Shown here one piece after another: positions 60,287-64,000 of a stretch of DNA of 64,000 nucleotides. The notes beneath the pieces were generated by a model that was not told where the DNA came from, ran no database searches, and saw only the letters and a list, made by a program, of their open reading frames with translations. The position numbers were made by a program, and so were the translations under genes. Source of the stretch: JBJFCE01 sp964437825 (GTDB lineage: Bacteria > Bacillota > Clostridia > Lachnospirales > Lachnospiraceae); NCBI GenBank assembly GCA_964437825.1, contig CAYTIH010000005.1, forward strand, positions 14,500 to 78,499. Direction: 5' to 3'. The number at the start of each line of letters is the position of its first letter. The stretch's first letter is position 1.

Positions 60287-60790
60287 ATGGGAGCAAACTA
60301 TTTAAAGCCGACGGTTAGGGGATATCGGAAAGGTGAAGTGTATTTACGTTATCTGAGAGAGGAAACGGCTGCTGAATTATATGGATACACAGTAGATCAG
60401 GTTGTTGCGATTGCATATTCTGCAAAATATTTACAGCAGCTTTGGAAGAAGGTCAGAAAGCAGGGCGGTCTTTGTACCGGTATCACACAGAATGTCGTGG
60501 ATTTGCTTCAGAATTATACGGCGACAACGATGCTTGCAAACAGTGAGTTTGTCGCACTTTTGAAGCAGGCGAACACAGATAGTTCCAAGATGGCAGATGT
60601 TATCGGGGTATCGGAAGCACAGCTTCGCTTTGTTACAAACACTGCATCCGGTATGGGGCTTATCAAGTGTGGCTCTGTGGTGATTCCGTTTGATAACCAG
60701 ATCAGTAAGGATACGGATTTGTATCGTCTTTACAATACCAATATCCATGAGAAGATTGCGGAGGAAAAGCGTAGGAAACAGAGGGAATAG
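60287..60790 (+). pseudogene. Fusion: unknown N terminus plus VirB4-like ATPase C terminus
   Basis: Residues 1 to about 38 (MGANYLKPTVRGYRKGEVYL, REETAAELYGYTVD) are not recognised and look like the start of a separate small element protein. From about residue 39 the sequence matches the last part of a conjugative VirB4/TraE-type ATPase: AYSAKYLQQLWKKVRKQGGL, TGITQNVVDLLQNYTATTML, ANSEFVALLKQANTDSS, IGVSEAQLRFVTNTASGMGL and SVVIPFDNQISKDTDLYRL. Walker A and B of the ATPase are absent. The protein therefore cannot drive conjugation. It is best explained by an in-frame deletion joining two element genes. The open frame is uninterrupted, 167 residues. Confidence 0.7.
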
Positions 60791-61067
60791 AGCGTTTGTT
60801 ATTTGTATGAAGAAAAAAATGCTACAGTTAACAGGATAAATATACGCAAAGACAGGTGGTCTGTATGTCGAAGACGGTCGGTACAGGATACCGGCCGATC
60901 GTTCGACTATCTTACTGAGACGCAGAACACAGCAACGGTGACTGCCAGAGGCTGCATGGTATATGCGAAAAATGGGGTGAATTCGGGGCTGAATTTATGG
61001 GAAAATTATTGATAAAATAAGGTGAGGGTGATATAATAAGCAATATAAATTGAAGGAAGGTGAGTTT
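60791..61067. other. Spacer with short unassigned frame and TA promoter
   Basis: A 69-codon frame (TTG 60803 to 61012) has no binding site and no recognisable family, so it is not called. The end of the region contains the promoter of the toxin-antitoxin pair. Confidence 0.4.
61009..61037 (+). promoter_or_regulatory. Promoter of the toxin-antitoxin operon
   Basis: TTGATA (61009-61014) and TATAAT (61032-61037) are exactly 17 bases apart, 31 bases before the antitoxin start. Confidence 0.65.
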
Positions 61068-61322
61068 ATGCCAAGTATAAAACCTGTTTCAGCACTAAAG
61101 AATTACACAAGTATTGTAAATGAAGTGTCTTATGGTAATAGAGTATATTTCACCAAGAATGGTCATGGTCAATGTGCTTTAGTTGATATGGCAGAGCTTG
61201 ATGAACTGGATAAGCAAAAAGCCCTGTTGCAGCTTATGACAAAATTAGCAGAGGCAAAGGTATCTGTAAGAGAAGAAGGTACTATCCCTGCGGATGATCT
61301 TGAGAAGGAGCTTGGACTGTAA
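61068..61322 (+). CDS. Phd/YefM-type antitoxin
   Basis: The 84-residue protein begins MPSIKPVSALKNYTSIVNEV and continues YGNRVYFTKNGHGQCALVDM. That is the DNA-binding fold of Phd/YefM antitoxins, followed by a helical, acidic toxin-binding tail (LAEAKVSVREEGTIPADDLE). It should neutralise the toxin encoded next and repress the shared promoter. ATG 61068 is chosen, with GAAGGAAGG upstream. One base separates its stop from the toxin start, the standard arrangement. Confidence 0.88.
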   Translation: MPSIKPVSALKNYTSIVNEVSYGNRVYFTKNGHGQCALVDMAELDELDKQKALLQLMTKLAEAKVSVREEGTIPADDLEKELGL

Positions 61323-61323
61323 T

Positions 61324-61674
61324 ATGAAATACAAGTTGGAATACTCACAGATTGTACGTAGGAAACTAAAATCGCTGAAGTTGTATCTATCAGAGCAGTA
61401 TGGAGAAGACTTTGCAAAGGCAGCGGTAAAGAAGATAACAGACAGAGCAAGAGACCTGCAGGAGAATCCTGATATAGGTGTTGATTTGTCTGCAAAATAT
61501 GAGATTGATACAGACTTTAGAGAACTTTTTGTAAATCATAATCATTTGTTCTATTATAAGGATAAAGATACGATTATCGTTGCAGAAATGTTCGGAGAGA
61601 AAGAAGACTTTATGTATAAACTCTTTGGAATCTCTGGACGCACTCAGGAGTTTATTGATTACTGGGGAGAGTAA
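61324..61674 (+). CDS. RelE/ParE-superfamily toxin
   Basis: This 116-residue protein is basic at the start (MKYKLEYSQIVRRKLKSLKL) and has the alpha-helical hairpin and beta sheet layout of the RelE/ParE superfamily. YLSEQYGEDFAKAAVKKITD forms the helices; DTDFRELFVNHNHLFYYKDK and IIVAEMFGEKEDF form the strands. The Arg in FRELFV and the C-terminal aromatic residues are usual in ribosome-dependent RelE toxins, but gyrase-type ParE cannot be excluded. It is intact, with its own terminator. It probably stabilises the mobile element. Confidence 0.88.
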   Translation: MKYKLEYSQIVRRKLKSLKLYLSEQYGEDFAKAAVKKITDRARDLQENPDIGVDLSAKYEIDTDFRELFVNHNHLFYYKDKDTIIVAEMFGEKEDFMYKLFGISGRTQEFIDYWGE

Positions 61675-61697
61675 CCTGACAATTGAAGGAATACATC

Positions 61698-61731
61698 AGC
61701 CATTTGGACTAATCATCCGGATGGCTTTTTT
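61698..61731 (+). terminator. Terminator of the toxin-antitoxin operon
   Basis: AGCCATTTGGA and TCCGGATGGCT form an 11-base stem with G-U pairs, followed by a T-run. Confidence 0.8.
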
Positions 61732-61771
61732 TATACCCATTTTTAGGCAAAAGCAGGAAGAAGGTGAGAAG

Positions 61772-62332
61772 GTGAAAATCAAAAAGGTGGATGATAAGCC
61801 GATGGTGATTCATACCAAAGAGAAGACCAAAATCCACAGCCATCAAGCGAAACAGGCATCCATTAAGGGTAATAACGTGTATACAGTCAGTAAAGCACCG
61901 AAGATAAAGAATTCAGCTATGGACTCTTCCGATGGAAAATCCTATCAGAGCGGAGCAGACCGAATAAAAGTAAAAGCTCGGAAGCAATACCGTAAAAGTA
62001 CGGTTCACAATGCGGATATCAGGGAGAATGGAATCAGCAGGTTTAAGCGAAATATTCATGAATCCAACGCATCTATAAAGACCAAAAAGACGAATCTGCA
62101 CATTGCAGGAGTTACAGCGGCAAAAGCCACAACGGATCAGCTTGAAGGTGGGAGTGAGGTGCAGCAAGCTTCAGCTATTGCTTATGAGCTATCGAGTCCG
62201 GCTGTTGGAACAGCATCCAAAGGTGCAGAACTTTTTAAGAAACAAGCTATTGCCGCAAAGAGGAGAAAAATCAAGCAAGTAGAGGCAGGAAAGAAGCTTG
62301 CAAAACATAGCGCAAAAAAAAGCTGTAACTGA
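61772..62332 (+). pseudogene. CD1108-type mobile element protein, N-terminal part
   Basis: From GTG 61772 the sequence reads KIKKVDDKPMVIHTKEKTKI, KGNNVYTVSKAPKIK and a long basic, repeat-like region. This matches the N terminus of CD1107/CD1108-family mobile element proteins. Those continue into a membrane segment and a lysozyme/NlpC-P60 hydrolase that opens the wall for conjugation. Here the frame ends at 62332 within HSAKKSCN. The natural continuation (KAVTDASKKAAKETAKET) is in another frame from 62298. The switch occurs at a run of eight A. Seven A would keep the frame open. The binding site AAGGTGAGAAGG is close to the GTG. Confidence 0.7.
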
Positions 62333-62957
62333 TGCAAGTAAAAAGGCGGCAAAAGAGACAGCGAAGGAAACAGCCAAGGAGTCTGCAAAAATAGCTGTAA
62401 AGATAAGTGCAAAGGCAGCAGGTGCAGCAGCCGGTACGGCTGTCGGACCGGAAGGTACGGTCATTGGATATGTTGTGGGAGAGGCAGCAGGACAGTTGGT
62501 CGGGGAAAAGCTTGACCAGATGGATTATAAAGCTGCTCAGAGAAATCGAAAAATCAAATTTTTTCTCGATAAGATGAAAGCAGAAAATGAGCAGACAGAT
62601 AGCCTCCCCAAATTGCTAAAAGATTTGGCGAAAAGAAAAGCATGGATGTGGGTAAAGAGTGCGGCACCGGCTATTGGTATCGGATTTTTGGCTTTAGTGC
62701 TGATCATTTTTGTAGCCGTGATACCTGTTGTTACAACGACAACCGTTCTTTATAATTCGCCCTTTGCAATATTGCTTCCGTCTCTTGAAGAAGGCGATAC
62801 TGTGATAACAGTTATGTGGAATAAGCAGAATAGGATTTGTCCGTTATGTGGCGAAAAGATAACTGCTGAAATCCAATGGAATGTTCGTGAAAAGGTAGTT
62901 GATGGTAATTGCATCAAATATTTAGTACACGACAAATGTTATAAACAAAATCGTTAG
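62298..62957 (+). pseudogene. CD1108 middle part fused to group II intron maturase C terminus
   Basis: Residues 1 to about 170 continue the CD1108 protein: an Ala/Lys-rich helix (AKETAKETAKESAKIAVKIS), a Gly-rich stretch and a membrane helix (APAIGIGFLALVLIIFVAVI) ending in LLPSLEEGDTV. The sequence then changes to MWNKQNRICPLCGEKITAEI and CIKYLVHDKCYKQNR. That is the C-terminal zinc/HNH-type tail (CxxC ... HxxxC) of an LtrA-like intron-encoded reverse transcriptase. The junction is near 62805-62815. All hydrolase domains of CD1108 and most of the maturase are missing. A deletion running from inside CD1108 into the intron explains this. Confidence 0.7.
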
Positions 62958-63075
62958 TGGACTAGCCGGCATCTATATTGGTAGATGCTTAGAATTGCTT
63001 GAGCCGTGTGAGGGGAAACTCTCACGCACGGTTCTTAGAGGGGAAGGCGGTAGTAATACCGCTGACCTACTCGAC
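62812..63075 (+). mobile_element. Group II intron, 3' fragment
   Basis: After the maturase stop (62957), domain V is clear at 63001-63034: GAGCCGTGTGAGGGG, an AAACTC loop and CTCACGCACGGTTC closing the stem, with the catalytic AGC at its base. Domain VI follows (GGCGGTAGTAATACCGC with a bulged A) and the intron ends at about TCGAC (63075). The 5' part, including most of the reverse transcriptase, is absent. The 3' exon is helicase coding sequence. This piece cannot mobilise itself. Confidence 0.8.
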
Positions 63076-63195
63076 AAGCCGTCAAGTATAGAACAGCGTG
63101 AGGGTCGTGGTATCCGCCAGGGAAATGAGAATGATGAAGTAGCCGTTTATCGTTATGTTACAAAGGGTACTTTTGATGCCTATGGTAAAGATTGA
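63076..63195 (+). pseudogene. SNF2-type helicase fragment (motif VI)
   Basis: The 3' exon of the intron reads KPSSIEQREGRGIRQGNEND then EVAVYRYVTKGTFDAYGKD and stops. QREGRGIRQGN is helicase motif VI of the very large SNF2 helicase/methylase protein found in Tn1549-like elements. Only about 40 residues remain here. The frame is lost after FDAYG, where a deletion has removed a long stretch of the C-terminal region. Confidence 0.72.
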
Positions 63196-63613
63196 AAATT
63201 TATTTTCCGAATTACAGAAGAACGTGGAGTTTTTGGAAAAGAAGATAGAACAGTACGAGGGAGACCTTACTGCATCTAAGGCGGAATACGAAAAGCCTTT
63301 TGCATATGAGCAGGAGCTAAAAGAAAAGCTGAACAGACAGTGTGAATTGAATGCGCAGCTTGATTTGGAAAATGCACAGGTGCAGGATGCGGATCTTTGC
63401 GAGAGTGAGGATTCCAGAAACGAGGACATTACCGATGATACAATATCTGATTCGCAGGAATTATCGAATGAGGAGCCAGAAATCATTGAAAGCGTGATTA
63501 CGGAGCAGCCGGAAAGGGTATTATTTGACCCAATCCCGGTGACGGAGCCTGTCGGACGGATGGAAGTTGCGGAAGGGACTTACGCATATCGTCCACAAGA
63601 CAGGATGCTATAG
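63176..63613 (+). pseudogene. SNF2-type helicase, C-terminal tail fragment
   Basis: In a different frame from the motif VI fragment, MVKIENLFSELQKNVEFLEK and EYEKPFAYEQELKEKLNRQC, then NAQLDLENAQ, match the extreme C-terminal coiled coil of the same large helicase family. It is followed by an acidic, probably disordered tail (SEDSRNEDITDDTISDSQEL) and VAEGTYAYRPQDRML. A frame start at 63155 or 63176 has no good binding site. It is most likely a remnant rather than a working gene, although the frame is open to 63613. Confidence 0.6.
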
Positions 63614-63635
63614 AAAATAAGGAGACGTGTGGGAA

Positions 63636-64000
63636 ATGAATAAAAGGAAGTTATTTGCAGCTCTATTGGTGGGAATAGGGCTTTTTTTAATGGTGCTGCC
63701 GCTTGTTTTAAAGTACGGCGGTGAGCATGAAGCAGAAATGCTAATGGAAAAATTTGAGGAAAGGATAGAGGGCGATGATGAGGAAGAAGAGCCGTCCTCC
63801 GCTGATAAAGAAAAAGATGCCTTACTTTCAGAGGAGGGTGTTATTGGCATCATTGAGATCAAAAGCATTGGAATCCGCTACCCGATCATTGAGGGAGCAG
63901 GAAATGCAGCATTAAACAAAGGAATCGGACACGAACCGGATACCGCAGGGATTGGAGAAAAAGGAAACTGTGTGTTGTGCGGTCATAACGGCAGCAGGCA
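63636..64000 (+). CDS. Sortase, N-terminal part (runs off the window)
   Basis: From ATG 63636 (AAGGAG upstream) the protein has a membrane anchor (LFAALLVGIGLFLMVLPLVL), an acidic linker (EGDDEEEEPSSADKEK) and the start of a sortase barrel: GVIGIIEIKSIGIRYPIIEG, NKGIGHEPDTAGIGEKGN and CVLCGHNGSR, which holds the first catalytic His region. The TLxTC cysteine and closing Arg are beyond the window. Sortases covalently attach surface proteins to the wall. Related elements carry one after the helicase gene. The part seen is intact. Confidence 0.85.
   Translation, partial: MNKRKLFAALLVGIGLFLMVLPLVLKYGGEHEAEMLMEKFEERIEGDDEEEEPSSADKEKDALLSEEGVIGIIEIKSIGIRYPIIEGAGNAALNKGIGHEPDTAGIGEKGNCVLCGHNGSR

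Noticed and set aside
60803..61012. 69-codon frame in the mobile element
   Set aside because: TTG start without a binding site, odd composition and no recognised family.

Overview
The window looks like a chromosomal segment of an anaerobic Clostridia, most likely a Lachnospiraceae. Base composition is moderate. Ribosome binding sites are strong AGGAGG-type, and promoters of the TTGACA-17-TATAAT class are common. The housekeeping order birA / small acidic protein / coaX / dusB / greA / lysS, and dnaE / pfkA / TrmH-type methylase / proC, is typical of that family. Species cannot be named from the sequence alone. No rRNA, tRNA or CRISPR array was seen.

Region 1 (1-14433) holds the tail of a Sel1-repeat gene and then a co-directional block: an FHA-FHA-ABC exporter, a lipoprotein, a protein made of two duplicated SAM methyltransferase halves, a degenerate PP2C-like pseudophosphatase, a DASS/SLC13-type permease, a HemN-like radical SAM enzyme, two PP2C phosphatases (one membrane-anchored) and a membrane-anchored Ser/Thr kinase with a zinc-ribbon N terminus. 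The kinase, phosphatases and FHA domains form an obvious phospho-threonine circuit. The two SAM enzymes and two transporters are plausible outputs. This is the best candidate for an undescribed system here.

Region 2 (14434-27682) is accessory and partly rearranged: a MarR::ABC in-frame deletion fusion, a TIR-membrane-DUF6273 gene broken by a frameshift, a ketopantoate-reductase-like enzyme, a large hybrid histidine kinase whose Hpt domain has lost its histidine, a MATE pump with an extra C-terminal domain, a double hemerythrin, a GlsB-like stress protein, nagA, a PIN-like protein and a LOG-family protein.

Region 3 (27726-59751) is mainly core: a YggS-type PLP protein, a sugar nucleotidyltransferase and galE, a hemolysin III homologue, a small alarmone synthetase, Y-family polymerase, two cell-wall hydrolases, murA, HD-GYP, a SAM-I riboswitch with metK, dnaE, pfkA, proC, an NfeD/SPFH pair, argF, birA, coaX, dusB, greA and lysS. 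Dispersed inverted repeats sit between genes. One family ends about 31 bases before three different start codons.

Region 4 (59752-64000) is one end of a decayed integrative conjugative element of the Tn1549-like/CD1107-CD1108 type. It has a DUF6462-like excisionase-type gene, the C terminus of a VirB4-like ATPase fused to a foreign N terminus, an intact RelB/RelE-type toxin-antitoxin pair, a frameshifted CD1108-like gene fused to the C terminus of a group II intron maturase, the intron 3' end, pieces of a large SNF2 helicase, and a sortase running off the window.
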